Positions 35,612 through 44,339 of a stretch of 64,000 bases of DNA are shown one piece after another. Under the pieces are notes generated by a model, which ran no database searches, had not been told where the DNA came from, and saw only the letters and a program-made list of their open reading frames with translations. Each line of letters begins with the position of its first letter. Within the stretch, counting starts at the first letter, position 1. The position numbers were made by a program, and so were the translations under genes. This DNA comes from Bradyrhizobium archetypum. Lineage in GTDB: Bacteria > Pseudomonadota > Alphaproteobacteria > Rhizobiales > Xanthobacteraceae. The stretch lies in the NCBI RefSeq assembly GCF_013114835.1, contig NZ_JAAVLW010000002.1, forward strand, positions 558,001 to 622,000, read 5' to 3'.

Positions 35612-35833
35612 CTACCCGACCCGAATCCATTCATCGAGTTCTTCGGGAATGCCCATGTCGGAGGGATTGCCCGCAGAGGGCCAATGGCACGTACCGTTAG
35701 CCAGTTCCTCCGCCGCCGAAGCTGGTGAGGCATAGTGCCCTAATGGCTCGCCATCGAACACCAGAGCATAACCTTTTGGTGTCGGTACAATTTGAGCCTG
35801 TCCAGCGCGCGTTCTATAGACCCACTTCACCAT
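35612..35833 (-). CDS. Small hypothetical protein (73 aa)
   Basis: From 35833 the product reads MVKWVYRTRAGQAQIVPTPK and YALVFDGEPLGHYASPASAA, a beta-strand pattern with a DGE-LG turn, ending in an acidic tail. Short genes of this type are common in rhizobial accessory DNA. Function unknown. It lies between two other leftward genes, probably as part of one unit. Confidence 0.5.
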   Translation of the reverse strand: MVKWVYRTRAGQAQIVPTPKGYALVFDGEPLGHYASPASAAEELANGTCHWPSAGNPSDMGIPEELDEWIRVG

Positions 35834-35848
35834 TTGTAGCTTCCGCAC

Positions 35849-36067
35849 TTAGCCCGAATACGTGTTGAATCGCCCGTGCCTCACGCCGCGAATATACCCG
35901 CGCGAAACCTGCGCTTCCATCTCCTGTTCTAGAAATTCATTCGCAATCAACAGCGCCTTCACGGCCTCGCGCGCGTCACCCCCGCAAGCTGCTATTGCCT
36001 GATCGGCAGCCGCTTCCAATGCCTGCGCGTTTTTGGTTTGCAGGTTGGGAGCGACAGCTTCAGACAT
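35849..36067 (-). CDS. Small hypothetical protein (72 aa)
   Basis: The start at 36067 (MSEAVAPNLQTKNAQALEAA) gives a helical protein with CGGDAREAVKALLIANEFLE and the end VSRGYIRGVRHGRFNTYSG. The DAREAVKALL-AN-FLE plus VS-GY-RG pattern is one I associate with short Bradyrhizobium genes. No function known. The longer frame to 36175 overlaps the divergent gene and is less likely. Confidence 0.6.
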   Translation of the reverse strand: MSEAVAPNLQTKNAQALEAAADQAIAACGGDAREAVKALLIANEFLEQEMEAQVSRGYIRGVRHGRFNTYSG

Positions 36068-36154
36068 GGGGAAATCCAAACAGCGGGCTAGGAAATGTTC
36101 GCATTTCGTTCTAAACGAGTCAAGATTGCCGAAAGGGCTCGAAGGAGGCAGGCG

Positions 36155-36286
36155 ATGACAGATCAGGCGCACCAATCAAGCGTTCAAGCGTGGCGCGAAG
36201 CCAGAGACAAGATGCGTCCTGGTTCCAAGGAGTGGAAAGATGCCGATGCCGAGCTAAAGAAAGCTGAGGCAGAGCAGCGGAAATGA
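36155..36286 (+). CDS. Very small charged protein (43 aa)
   Basis: The frame starts after GGAGGCAGGCG, a good ribosome site, and gives a charged helical peptide (WREARDKMRPGSKEWKDADA, then ELKKAEAEQRK). Function unknown. Confidence 0.45.
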   Translation: MTDQAHQSSVQAWREARDKMRPGSKEWKDADAELKKAEAEQRK

Positions 36287-36312
36287 AAGGCGAGGCTTAA
36301 TTGAATTGAGGG

Positions 36313-36588
36313 GTGACGGTGGAAACTTCAAAATGGATCATGGCGGTTTTGGCCGTGGCGGTCTTCGTTACGCTGGCAAACGCCGCGATGTTGGTTCGCC
36401 AGATTGTAGCTCCCGCCCGCCCCGTCTATGTCGCAAAGGAGCTACAAAAAGACCGTGAGTTCAAGAAAGCGGTAGAGAATATCGCGGAAGGTGTAGCTCA
36501 GAGTCAGGACTACGTAGATGAAAGTGACGTGACCTCCATCGTTGAGAGATGCAGGGCGATTGTTGGAGGTCACCTAAAATGCAATTAA
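36313..36588 (+). CDS. Small membrane-anchored protein (91 aa)
   Basis: The protein has one N-terminal transmembrane helix (WIMAVLAVAVFVTLANAAML) and then a soluble charged domain (ELQKDREFKKAVENIAEGVA, then DVTSIVERCRAIVGGHLKCN) with two Cys. Start at a GTG. It overlaps the thermonuclease start by 10 bases, so the two genes are coupled. Family unknown. Confidence 0.55.
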   Translation: MTVETSKWIMAVLAVAVFVTLANAAMLVRQIVAPARPVYVAKELQKDREFKKAVENIAEGVAQSQDYVDESDVTSIVERCRAIVGGHLKCN

Positions 36589-37103
36589 GCAGCAGCGCTC
36601 TGCTGATTCTCATGGCATTTTGCACTGTCGCCTTCGCTGATGACTTAAGCGGTCAGGTGAGCGTCATTGATGGCGACACGCTCGAAATTCACGGCACGCG
36701 CATTCGGTTGTGGGGCATCGATGCCCCCGAAAGCTCGCAGCTCTGCCGGGGTGAGGACAGCCTGCCTTATCGTTGCGGAACGAAGGCAGCCAATGAGCTG
36801 GACGCCTTCATAGCTCGGCGGCCGGTTAGCTGTACGCCTGTCAGCCTGGACGCCTATGGGCGCACAGTGGCAAAGTGCTCAGTTGATGGCGTCGATTTGG
36901 CCGAATGGCTAGTGGACAGTGGGCTTGCGTTTGATTGGCCGAAATACTCTAAGGGGAAGTACGAAAAGGCGCAGCGCAAGGCGAATCATATCGGGCGCGG
37001 CGTATGGGCGGGAAGCTACGTTGCTCCTTGGTTCTATAGGGCATGCGTCAATCAGGGCGGAAAGCCGAGCGACTGCTCGGACGACGCCAACGCACACCCA
37101 TAA
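36579..37103 (+). CDS. Secreted thermonuclease-like (SNase) nuclease
   Basis: From 36579 the protein (174 residues) has a signal peptide (LSSSALLILMAFCTVAFADD) and a staphylococcal-nuclease domain: VSVIDGDTLEIHGTRIRLWG (Asp in DGDT, Arg in RIRLWGIDAPES), then DAYGRTVAKCSVDGVDLAEW with the second Arg, and GKYEKAQRKANHIGRGVWAG. The catalytic Arg-x-Glu-Arg arrangement is as in rhizobial SNases. It should degrade nucleic acid outside the cytoplasm. The start overlaps the upstream membrane-protein gene. Confidence 0.85.
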   Translation: MQLSSSALLILMAFCTVAFADDLSGQVSVIDGDTLEIHGTRIRLWGIDAPESSQLCRGEDSLPYRCGTKAANELDAFIARRPVSCTPVSLDAYGRTVAKCSVDGVDLAEWLVDSGLAFDWPKYSKGKYEKAQRKANHIGRGVWAGSYVAPWFYRACVNQGGKPSDCSDDANAHP

Positions 37104-37129
37104 AGTGTTGCGGACGAGCAGGGGACCGG

Positions 37130-37474
37130 TTGACGGGTTTGGACGATAAATTGTCGAGTGAGAGGCTGCGAGGTCGTGTTGAATACTGGAAGCAAATCGC
37201 GTCCATACAAATGCACTTCAATGACATGTGCATCCGCACGCGCTGGCTTGGCCTTACCGCCATTGCTACACTGTTCGCGGCTGCGGCAGTAGCAGCAAGA
37301 GAGAATACCAAATTTTCGGTTCCCTTTGACCTGATCTCACCTGTCGGTCTGCCAACCATTTTGATGATGGTGAGTTTCGTCCTGTTATTGGCGCTTTGGT
37401 TCTTGGATAGGCGCTACTATTACAAAATGCTGATAGCGGCCGTGGATTACGGGGAGCGCTTCGAAAAGCACTGA
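37130..37474 (+). CDS. Two-helix membrane protein (114 aa)
   Basis: A TTG at 37130 (AGGGG ahead) or another TTG at 37139 opens the frame. The protein has a cytoplasmic helical head (SSERLRGRVEYWKQIASIQM) and two transmembrane helices (LGLTAIATLFAAAAVAA; TILMMVSFVLLLALWFLD), ending in YYKMLIAAVDYGERFEKH. Function unknown. Its stop overlaps the next small gene as TGATG. Confidence 0.55.
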   Translation: MTGLDDKLSSERLRGRVEYWKQIASIQMHFNDMCIRTRWLGLTAIATLFAAAAVAARENTKFSVPFDLISPVGLPTILMMVSFVLLLALWFLDRRYYYKMLIAAVDYGERFEKH

Positions 37475-37623
37475 TGCAGGACCTGAATGTAGCGGACGAT
37501 GGGGTCACGTCTTTCATTAGCGCAAGGATGCCGCGAAGCAGTGCGTCGTTAGTGTCGAGTGGCTTCTACTTCTTAGTTGGGGCCGTCATAACAATGTTTT
37601 TAGTCGACTCCTTTCTTCAATGA
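37474..37623 (+). CDS. Very small membrane protein overlapping the upstream gene (49 aa)
   Basis: The ATG at 37474 shares one base with the preceding stop (TGATG), the classic arrangement for translational re-initiation. The product has a polar head (MQDLNVADDGVTSFISAR) and one C-terminal transmembrane helix (FYFLVGAVITMFLVDSFL). The arrangement with the two-helix protein suggests a membrane pair, though no family is known. Confidence 0.5.
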   Translation: MQDLNVADDGVTSFISARMPRSSASLVSSGFYFLVGAVITMFLVDSFLQ

Positions 37624-37667
37624 TGCCGCTGCGCTAGCGGAGGGTTGAGAGTAAGTCTTAGGGGGCA

Positions 37668-38459
37668 ATGATGCGGGGCTTCAATCTGATTGGCAAATTG
37701 GTTTGCTGGGTGGTTGTATCAGTGCTGCTGCCCGTATTTGCGCATGCGCAGAACCGCCCAACGACAGGCATTATCTACAACACGTCCGAATGGTCCAGCC
37801 TACACTACGAGTGTCATCTTCAAACCGATGGCACCTTGAACTGCAATATGACGCAGGCCTCCGTGCGTCGCGAAAGTGGAGGCAAGAAGCTACAGGAAGA
37901 GATCGCGAAGTCTGTTGCTCAACTCAAAACGGAGAAGCCATTGAAGGCCGAAGAGTGCGCACAGTGGGAGCAGACCGTTGAGAAGATAAAGAATCCGAAA
38001 CCCGGCGATGAGGGCTATACCCAGCTCAGCGCCATGGAGCCACCGGCAAAGCAAGACTTGCTTAAGTCGGTCTCCGCAGTGATAGAGTTCTGCAAGAATC
38101 CGAGCGAGCAGGCGATGGTGAAGCTGACTACGCTGAACTTCGACAGAGAATCGCGAACCTGTATCGTCGGTACAAACAATTTTGCATTGCAGTTTAAGCG
38201 CGTGTCTGGTTCGCAAACGTGGGCCTCTAACAACGGTCCTGATGGCCATTGTGGGGTAGTGACCGTTGCGCGCCTGGAGCCGGACGCGAAGTACCCAACC
38301 TTCTACAACTACGTTCAGAAAAAGGTCGTCACTATCCCTTCTGCCAGTATGTTGGGGAACATGAAGTGCTCCGATATGATCGAGCAAGGCGAATATAGGT
38401 TCGTTTGGCAATCACGCGACATCTACGCTCGATGCGATTACATAAAGTTTGGGTTCTAG
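37668..38459 (+). CDS. Secreted hypothetical protein (263 aa)
   Basis: A clear signal peptide (LVCWVVVSVLLPVFAHAQ, cut after AHA) leads to a mature protein rich in beta-strands: YECHLQTDGTLNCNMTQASV, then KLTTLNFDRESRTCIVGTNN and FRFVWQSRDIYARCDYIKFG-like end. Six or more Cys suggest disulfides in the periplasm. No family recognised. The next secreted gene follows 40 bases later. Confidence 0.6.
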   Translation: MMRGFNLIGKLVCWVVVSVLLPVFAHAQNRPTTGIIYNTSEWSSLHYECHLQTDGTLNCNMTQASVRRESGGKKLQEEIAKSVAQLKTEKPLKAEECAQWEQTVEKIKNPKPGDEGYTQLSAMEPPAKQDLLKSVSAVIEFCKNPSEQAMVKLTTLNFDRESRTCIVGTNNFALQFKRVSGSQTWASNNGPDGHCGVVTVARLEPDAKYPTFYNYVQKKVVTIPSASMLGNMKCSDMIEQGEYRFVWQSRDIYARCDYIKFGF

Positions 38460-38499
38460 TCGCTGGGTCGCGGGATCTTTTTTGCAGGGAGAAAGAAGA

Positions 38500-39321
38500 G
38501 TGACCTCGCTGACTCGGACCATAGTTGGACTAAGCTTGTCGCTATTAGTTGTCCCTGCGAATGCTGACGACAAGACCACCATCGCCAAAGTCGCGAGCAC
38601 ATGGCGAGCGCAGGACGGTCAGACCGCCGAACAAATCTTCGCCAATGTCTCGAAAGTAGCGCACTTCATCCCGAGAGGGTGGAAGGTTAGCAAGGCGGGC
38701 AACCATGACGTGGTGACCTTCTCGTGGGCTAGGCACGCGAGCGATCAAGAAGGCGACGAATATACGATCAGTTTTGAACCGGACCGGGATGGGGCCGTGT
38801 GGCTCTACCCGGAATATGCGAGGCCGATGGAATTAGGCTGGCAGGCGTTCGCGCTTTCTCTAATCGACAGTGAAGTTACGGACCAAGAGGAAGGCGTGAA
38901 CGTTCGCTTTATGCGCGACCTGTCCAACTTTAACTTCGTCACGACTGCGCAAGGGAAGCTTGGCGAGGTGCTCAGGCGCGGCCGATGTAGTGTCACCAAT
39001 GATCCGGTTCACGTGACCTACGTGCCGTCGAATTTCAAGCAGCCTGAGCTTGGTGACTACTGGCACATTCAGTTGCAGGTGGACTGCGATATTCCCGGTC
39101 CCACCTATTTCACCCGTGGTGGGGCGGTTCTCTTCGACAAGCGCGCAAAGGAAGACTGGCGGCCAGCTTCACTCTTTGCGCGTCGCATTGCTGCGTACGC
39201 TCCCGGCCATTGGTTTGATAGTGCGGACCCGCAAGAGCAGATGATATTCGACACGGCGAAGAAGGCTCTTGAGCGTGCAGGCACTCCGACCAAGGGGCTA
39301 CAATCACCTTTTCCGAGATAG
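38500..39321 (+). CDS. Secreted hypothetical protein (273 aa)
   Basis: A GTG at 38500 follows GGAGAAAGAAGA. A signal peptide (TIVGLSLSLLVVPANA) precedes a mixed protein: FIPRGWKVSKAGNHDVVTFS, EYTISFEPDRDGAVWLYPEY and LGDYWHIQLQVDCDIPGPTY. The upstream extension to 38449 lacks a signal and is unlikely. Unknown family; it forms a run with its neighbours on both sides. Confidence 0.6.
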   Translation: MTSLTRTIVGLSLSLLVVPANADDKTTIAKVASTWRAQDGQTAEQIFANVSKVAHFIPRGWKVSKAGNHDVVTFSWARHASDQEGDEYTISFEPDRDGAVWLYPEYARPMELGWQAFALSLIDSEVTDQEEGVNVRFMRDLSNFNFVTTAQGKLGEVLRRGRCSVTNDPVHVTYVPSNFKQPELGDYWHIQLQVDCDIPGPTYFTRGGAVLFDKRAKEDWRPASLFARRIAAYAPGHWFDSADPQEQMIFDTAKKALERAGTPTKGLQSPFPR

Positions 39322-39331
39322 GGGGTTGCGC

Positions 39332-39655
39332 ATGCGAGGATGGATTCGGCTCGGGTTAGTGCTGTCGGTCATTTGGGTGCTGGTCGCCTTCTTCTATGTC
39401 AGGAACAGCGACATGAAGAGCGCGCAGAATTTCTCAAGCCTTGCATACTCGACGTGTTCCAACGCCAAAGCTGCGGCGAAGAACTTTGACTTGAAGGAGT
39501 GCAGCGAGAAGGCCTCGAAAGCCTACCAGAGCATGGACCCTGGCCCGAGCAACGCGCTAGTTGGTGCACTGCTGCCGCTCCCGTTGATGTGGCTCGCAGT
39601 GTGGTTGGCGGTTGCCGTGGTCCGATGGGTCATTCGCGGGTTCAAGGCTGCTTAG
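39332..39655 (+). CDS. Two-helix membrane protein (107 aa)
   Basis: From 39332 the product has an N-terminal helix (IRLGLVLSVIWVLVAFFYV), a periplasmic domain with Cys residues (SLAYSTCSNAKAAAKNFDLK), and a second helix (LLPLPLMWLAVWLAVAVVRW). Eleven bases separate it from the preceding gene. Similar small proteins of two-helix design lie in rhizobial accessory regions; no function is known. Confidence 0.55.
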   Translation: MRGWIRLGLVLSVIWVLVAFFYVRNSDMKSAQNFSSLAYSTCSNAKAAAKNFDLKECSEKASKAYQSMDPGPSNALVGALLPLPLMWLAVWLAVAVVRWVIRGFKAA

Positions 39656-40217
39656 CCAAACCTCGATTAGAGGGTTAGGCAGCCCGGTAAGTCTTTGAAA
39701 ACAAATGCTCAAATTGGGTGGGTGACCGTCCGTAGCGCTCCCCCGCTACCGCGTATGACCGATTGTCCTCGCCCAACTACGATCTTTTCGATTTTGTTCG
39801 CCTGGCGGTAACAGGTGGAATGAGCCATCCGGTACGTTGAATGAAAAATGCGCCGGCAATGATCGTCTCGTGACTCACTCGCGGAAAGGTGTCTGCTATG
39901 TGAGTTGAATCGATCTGAGTGCATCAGAATTGAATCGATGTACGATCACTGTACATTTTGCGAGCGCAAAAATCGTTCATCGCGCGACGATATCAACGTG
40001 GAGATAAACTCTCCGTTCGCTTTCACTTTCAAAATTCCATTTCATTGACGATGACGTTGCTGCCGCGCATCATTTGAGCGTCAAATCAGCAAGGCGAGAT
40101 GGGAATCTCGCCAGAGTTCAACCGAATAACCGATCGCCAGTGTGAAACATAACGGGCCGCAGCACGCAGGTGCTGCGCCGACGGCGGCGCTATGCCGTTC
40201 TAAAGCAGGAGTGCAGG
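39656..40217. other. Intergenic region before the organosulfur cluster
   Basis: No gene is seen. The sequence is less GC-rich towards its right half and should contain the promoter of the ABC/monooxygenase cluster. It holds the palindrome listed separately. Confidence 0.4.
39939..39955. promoter_or_regulatory. Inverted repeat TGTAC-N7-GTACA, possible operator
   Basis: TGTAC and GTACA are perfect complements around 7 bases. The site lies about 265 bases before the first ABC gene, in the only sizeable non-coding gap ahead of the cluster. Palindromes of this size often bind dimeric regulators such as LysR- or GntR-type proteins, but no regulator gene is adjacent. Confidence 0.4.
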
Positions 40218-41318
40218 ATGTCACGAGAAGAAAAGAACGACAGGGCGGGGCTGGATCGCCGCACCTTGTTGCGCGGCGGGGCTGCCGCAGCCTTTGCCGT
40301 ACCGTTAGGCGTGTTCGGCGCGCAAGCCTTCCCGTTCCGTGCGGCGTCGCCGCGCATCGACTTCTCGCAATTTCTGATCTGCAAGACCGCATCCGACGCG
40401 CCGGCGCTGACCGGGGCACCGCGAAAGCTAAAACTGTCGTGGAATGCCGGCGCGGTCTGCCTCGTGCCGGTTCCGGTGGCCATCGACCACGGATTCTTTA
40501 AGAAGCACAATCTCGACGTCGAACTAATCAACTACAGTGGCTCGACCGACCAGTTGCTGGAGGCGATCGCGACCGGCAAGAGCGACGCGGGCCTCGGCAT
40601 GGCGCTGCGCTGGCTGAAGCCGCTGGAGCAGGGATTTGACGTCAAGATCGCGGCTGGAACCCATGGCGGCTGCATGCGGGTGTTGTCGCGCACCAATTCC
40701 GATGTCGACAAGCTGGCCGACCTCAAGGGCAAGATCGTCGCGGTCGGCGATCTCGGCGGCCCGGACAAGAATTTCTTCTCGATCCAGCTTGCCAAGCAAG
40801 GCATCGATCCCAACAAGGATATCGACTGGCGCGCCTATCCCGGCAATCTGCTGCAGCTTGCGGTCGAAAAGGGCGAGGTTCAGGCGTTCCTGGCGTCCGA
40901 CCCGATCGCCCATATCTGGCTGAAGGACAGCACCTACAAGGAAGTCGCTTCCAATCTGGACGGTGAATACAAGGACAAGACGTGCTGCATCCTCGGATTG
41001 CGCGGCAGCCTGGTTCGCGAAGAACCGCAGGTCGCGCGCGCCATCACGCAGGCGCTGCTCGATGCCGCGATGTACACGGCGCAGAATCCCGATGTCGCTG
41101 CGGCCTCCTTCCAGCCTTACGCGCCCAAGGCGGCGAGCTTGCAGGACCTGCAAGCCATGGTGCGCTACCACACCCATCATCACCATCCCGTCGGCGAAGT
41201 GTTGAAGCGGGAACTGAAGGCCTACGCGGACGATCTCAAAAGCGTTTCGGTGTTCAAGGCCAGCACCGATACGGCAAAATTTGCGGAGCGGATCTATGTC
41301 GACGTATTCGGCGTCTAA
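40218..41318 (+). CDS. ABC transporter substrate-binding protein (NrtA/SsuA-like), Tat-type signal
   Basis: The ATG at 40218 (GGAGTGCAGG ahead) gives a 366-residue protein with a twin-arginine start (DRRTLLRGGAAAAFAVPLG). The mature part follows the sulfonate/nitrate/taurine binding-protein family: VCLVPVPVAIDHGFFKKHNL, YSGSTDQLLEAIATGKSDAG, LADLKGKIVAVGDLGGPDKN and NLLQLAVEKGEVQAFLASDP. A His-rich stretch (MVRYHTHHHHPVGEVLKREL) near the end is unusual and could bind a metal. It heads a gene set with a permease and an ATPase. Organosulfur ligand is inferred from context. Confidence 0.85.
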   Translation: MSREEKNDRAGLDRRTLLRGGAAAAFAVPLGVFGAQAFPFRAASPRIDFSQFLICKTASDAPALTGAPRKLKLSWNAGAVCLVPVPVAIDHGFFKKHNLDVELINYSGSTDQLLEAIATGKSDAGLGMALRWLKPLEQGFDVKIAAGTHGGCMRVLSRTNSDVDKLADLKGKIVAVGDLGGPDKNFFSIQLAKQGIDPNKDIDWRAYPGNLLQLAVEKGEVQAFLASDPIAHIWLKDSTYKEVASNLDGEYKDKTCCILGLRGSLVREEPQVARAITQALLDAAMYTAQNPDVAAASFQPYAPKAASLQDLQAMVRYHTHHHHPVGEVLKRELKAYADDLKSVSVFKASTDTAKFAERIYVDVFGV

Positions 41319-42336
41319 AACGGTCGCTCTGAAGCAATCGGCGGAGGAGGGTGCCGCACTTTCGGGGCGGCCGCCCTCGCTGGCGGTCTCCCTTCCGTCA
41401 GGCGGGACCGGCGTGTTCGCAAGCCTGGCGTGGGTCGGTTTCGGTATATCGTGCCTTTGGTGGCCGGATATCGGCGACTGGCCGCGCACCCATCAGCTCG
41501 CGGCGGCTGCCCTCGTCATCGCAGGGGCCATTTTCCTGGCGAGCGTGGCGGGCAACCGGCTCGGGCGTTTCAATGCCGGCCTGCAGCGGCGTGCGCCGTG
41601 GCTGCTGGCATCGGCATTGTTCCTGACGTTGTGGGAGGTCGCGACCGCAAAATTCGCGTGGTTGCCGCTGCCGTTCTTCCCGCCGCCGCAGTCGATCATC
41701 GAGGTTTACACCGATGATCTGCCAAAATTGCTGGACAGCATCCTTGCTTCCGTAAAACTCCAGCTTGGCGGATATCTCATCGGCGCCACCGTCGGCTTCC
41801 TGACTGGCGTCTCGATCGGCTGGTCGCGCAGCGTGGGTTACTGGGTGCATCCTGTGCTGCGGTTCATAGGCCCGCTGCCGGCGACGGCATGGTTGCCGAT
41901 CGCGTTCTTCACCTTCCCGTCGAGCTGGAGCGCCTCTACGTTCCTGATTGCGCTCGCGACCGGCTTTCCGGTCACGGTGCTGACCTGGTCCGGGGTCGCG
42001 AGCGTCAGCAATGCCTATTACGACGTGGCGCGGACGCTCGGCGCAAAGCCGTTCTTCCTGGTGCGGAAGGTCGCCATTCCCGCCGCATTGCCGCACGTAT
42101 TCGTCGGCCTGTTCATGGGCCTCGGCTCGTCGTTCGCGGTATTGGTGGTCGCCGAAATGATCGGCGTCAAGGCCGGGCTCGGGTGGTATCTGCAATGGGC
42201 GCAGGGCTGGGCGGCATACGCCAACATGTATGCCGCATTGATCGTGATGTCGCTACTCTGCTCCGGCGCGATCACGCTGCTGTTCCGGACGCGCGACCGC
42301 CTGCTGATCTGGCAGAAGGGAGTCGTCAAATGGTAG
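41296..42336 (+). CDS. ABC transporter permease (SsuC/TauC-like)
   Basis: The product has several transmembrane helices and the permease coupling motif: LGAKPFFLVRKVAIPAALPH (EAA-like loop) and the core WEVATAKFAWLPLPFFPPPQ typical of the sulfonate/taurine permeases. The N-terminal part is longer than normal SsuC, with two extra helices (FASLAWVGFGISCLWWPDIG, AAAALVIAGAIFLASVAGNR). Its start overlaps the end of the binding-protein gene and its stop overlaps the ATPase start (ATGGTAG), which points to one transcript. Confidence 0.85.
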   Translation: MSTYSASKTVALKQSAEEGAALSGRPPSLAVSLPSGGTGVFASLAWVGFGISCLWWPDIGDWPRTHQLAAAALVIAGAIFLASVAGNRLGRFNAGLQRRAPWLLASALFLTLWEVATAKFAWLPLPFFPPPQSIIEVYTDDLPKLLDSILASVKLQLGGYLIGATVGFLTGVSIGWSRSVGYWVHPVLRFIGPLPATAWLPIAFFTFPSSWSASTFLIALATGFPVTVLTWSGVASVSNAYYDVARTLGAKPFFLVRKVAIPAALPHVFVGLFMGLGSSFAVLVVAEMIGVKAGLGWYLQWAQGWAAYANMYAALIVMSLLCSGAITLLFRTRDRLLIWQKGVVKW

Positions 42337-43127
42337 CGCATGCCCTTGCCGAAGCGGTTGCTTATCCCGCCGTCGGTGCTTCGCTCGATGTCGAACGCAT
42401 CAGCCACGCCTTCGACATCGACGGCAATGCCTTGCCGGTGCTCGAAGACGTCAGTTTCAGCGTCAAGCCCGGCGAGTTCATCGCGTTACTCGGCCCATCC
42501 GGCTGCGGCAAGTCGACCTTGCTGAGGCTGGTCGCGGGGCTCGGAGCGCCGCGCTCCGGCGTGCTCCGCGAGGATGGCGATCCCGTCACCGGACCGTTTC
42601 CGTCCCGCGTCGTAGTGTTTCAGGACCCAACGCTGTTTCCGTGGCGAACGGTCTGGAACAACGTCGCACTCGGGCTGGAGGCGCAGGGCATCCTGGAGAG
42701 CCAGCGTCAACGTGTCGATGCCGCACTCGACCTAGTCGGCCTGTCGCAGTTTCGCAATGCCTATCCGCACCTATTGTCCGGCGGCATGGCGCAACGCGTC
42801 GCGCTGGCGCGGGCGCTGGTGAACGACCCAAAGATCCTCATCCTCGATGAGCCGCTCGGCAAGTTGGATTCGCTGACCCGGATCACGATGCAGGCCGAGA
42901 TCGTGGCGCTGTGGCAGCGCAAGGGATTTACGACGCTATTGGTGACGCATGACGTCGAGGAGGCCCTGTTCCTCGCCAACCGTGTCATCGTGTTCAGCAA
43001 TCGCCCGGCGCGCATCAAGGCCGACATCGCGGTCGACCGTCCCTATCCCCGGCACCGCGGCGATCCAAAACTGGCGGAGTTGCGGCGTAACATCCTTGGT
43101 CTGCTTGGATTGGACGCGACATGGTGA
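42330..43127 (+). CDS. ABC transporter ATP-binding protein (SsuB/TauB-like)
   Basis: The 265-residue ATPase shows Walker A GPSGCGKST, Q-loop FQDPTLFPWRTVWNNVALGL, signature [15 protein letters not shown], Walker B ILILDEP and the switch VTHDVEEALFLA. The pattern LFPW-TVWNNVALGLE is typical of the nitrate/sulfonate/taurine subfamily. It starts inside the permease stop. It should power the import complex with the preceding permease and binding protein. Confidence 0.9.
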   Translation: MVAHALAEAVAYPAVGASLDVERISHAFDIDGNALPVLEDVSFSVKPGEFIALLGPSGCGKSTLLRLVAGLGAPRSGVLREDGDPVTGPFPSRVVVFQDPTLFPWRTVWNNVALGLEAQGILESQRQRVDAALDLVGLSQFRNAYPHLLSGGMAQRVALARALVNDPKILILDEPLGKLDSLTRITMQAEIVALWQRKGFTTLLVTHDVEEALFLANRVIVFSNRPARIKADIAVDRPYPRHRGDPKLAELRRNILGLLGLDATW

Positions 43128-44304
43128 GCGTGAACAGCAGTTCGGTACGAAGAGAGTCTGCGGTAGTTGCTGCATCCGTGCCGTACGATTGCGCGCGGGC
43201 GTTGGCATCCGAGTTTGCGGCGCGCGCGGCGCAGCATGATCGCGACGCCAGCTTTCCGCACGAAAATTTCAGGGAGCTTGCGGAGGCGGGACTGTTGGCG
43301 CTGACCGTACCGGCGGCGCTGGGCGGCCACGGCGCGGGCGCACTCGACACGGCGCGCATCCTCGGCATCTTCGGCAAGGCCGATCCATCGACGGCGCTGG
43401 TGCTGTCATGCATTACATCCAGCATCTGGTGATGGCGCGCAGTACGCGCTGGCCGGAGCGTCTGTCGCGCAAACTGGCGCGGGAGGCGGTCGACGGCGTG
43501 GCGCTGATCAATGCGCTGCGGGTCGAGCCTGATCTCGGTTCTCCCGCGCGCGGCGGCCTGCCGGCGACAACAGCGCGGCGGACTGAGACGGGATGGCGGC
43601 TCTCTGGCCGAAAGATCTATTCAACGGGCGCGCCGATCCTGAAATGGTATGCGGTGTGGGCAAAGACCGACGAGCCGGAGACGCGGGTCGGGCTGTTCCT
43701 GGTGCCTGCGGGATTGCCGGGCGCGAAGATCATCGAGACCTGGAATCATCTTGGCCTGCGCGCCAGTGGCAGTCATGACATCGTCTTCGAAGACGTCGTG
43801 TTCCCGCTCGACCATGAGATCGATGTTCGTGCGCCCGAAGAATGGCGGGTGCCGGATTTCACCCAGTCCGTGGTGCATGCGATCTTCGTCGCCGCGATCT
43901 ATGACGGCGTCGCCCGTGCCGCCCGCGACTGGCTGGTCGAATTCCTGAAGAACCGCAAGCCATCCAATCTCGGCGCGTCGCTCGCGACATTGCCGAGAGT
44001 GCAGGAGGTCGTCGGCGGTATCGAAGCGCGGCTTGCCGTCAACGCACGGCTGATCGACAGTTTCGCCGGCGATTTCGACGATGGCGTGCTGCTGAGCGCG
44101 TCCGAATCCAGCATCGTCAAACTCACCGTCACCCACAATGCGGTCGCCATCATTGAAGACGCGTTGTCGCTGACCAGCAATCACGGCCTGACCCGCGCCA
44201 ACCCGCTGGAGCGACATTTTCGCGACGTGCTGTGCGGGCTGGTTCACACCCCGCAAGACGATGCCACGCGCGTCAATGCCGGGCGCCTGGCGCTCGGTCT
44301 CTGA
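43121..44304 (+). pseudogene. Acyl-CoA-dehydrogenase-like flavin monooxygenase (SfnB/DszC-like), one-base frameshift
   Basis: The first part (43121-43432 frame) reads NFRELAEAGLLALTVPAALG and GIFGKADPSTALVLS, then leaves the frame. The second part (from 43408) starts MHYIQHLVMARSTRWPERLS and continues VGLFLVPAGLPGAKIIETWN, HLGLRASGSHDIVFEDVVFP to the end. Together they make one normal acyl-CoA-dehydrogenase-fold protein. The break is a single missing base in CTGTCATGCATTAC at about 43405-43415. Proteins of this fold in sulfur clusters are often FMNH2-dependent oxygenases for sulfones or thiophenes (SfnB, DszC). It is either a real null allele or a sequencing error. Its GTG/ATG start overlaps the ATPase stop. 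Confidence 0.8.
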
Positions 44305-44339
44305 ACAGCAACGAACAATCCCAAAATCTGGAGCACCCC

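Noticed and set aside
40524..41489. 321-residue minus-strand frame
   Set aside because: Shadow of the substrate-binding protein and permease genes; a high-GC third-position artefact.
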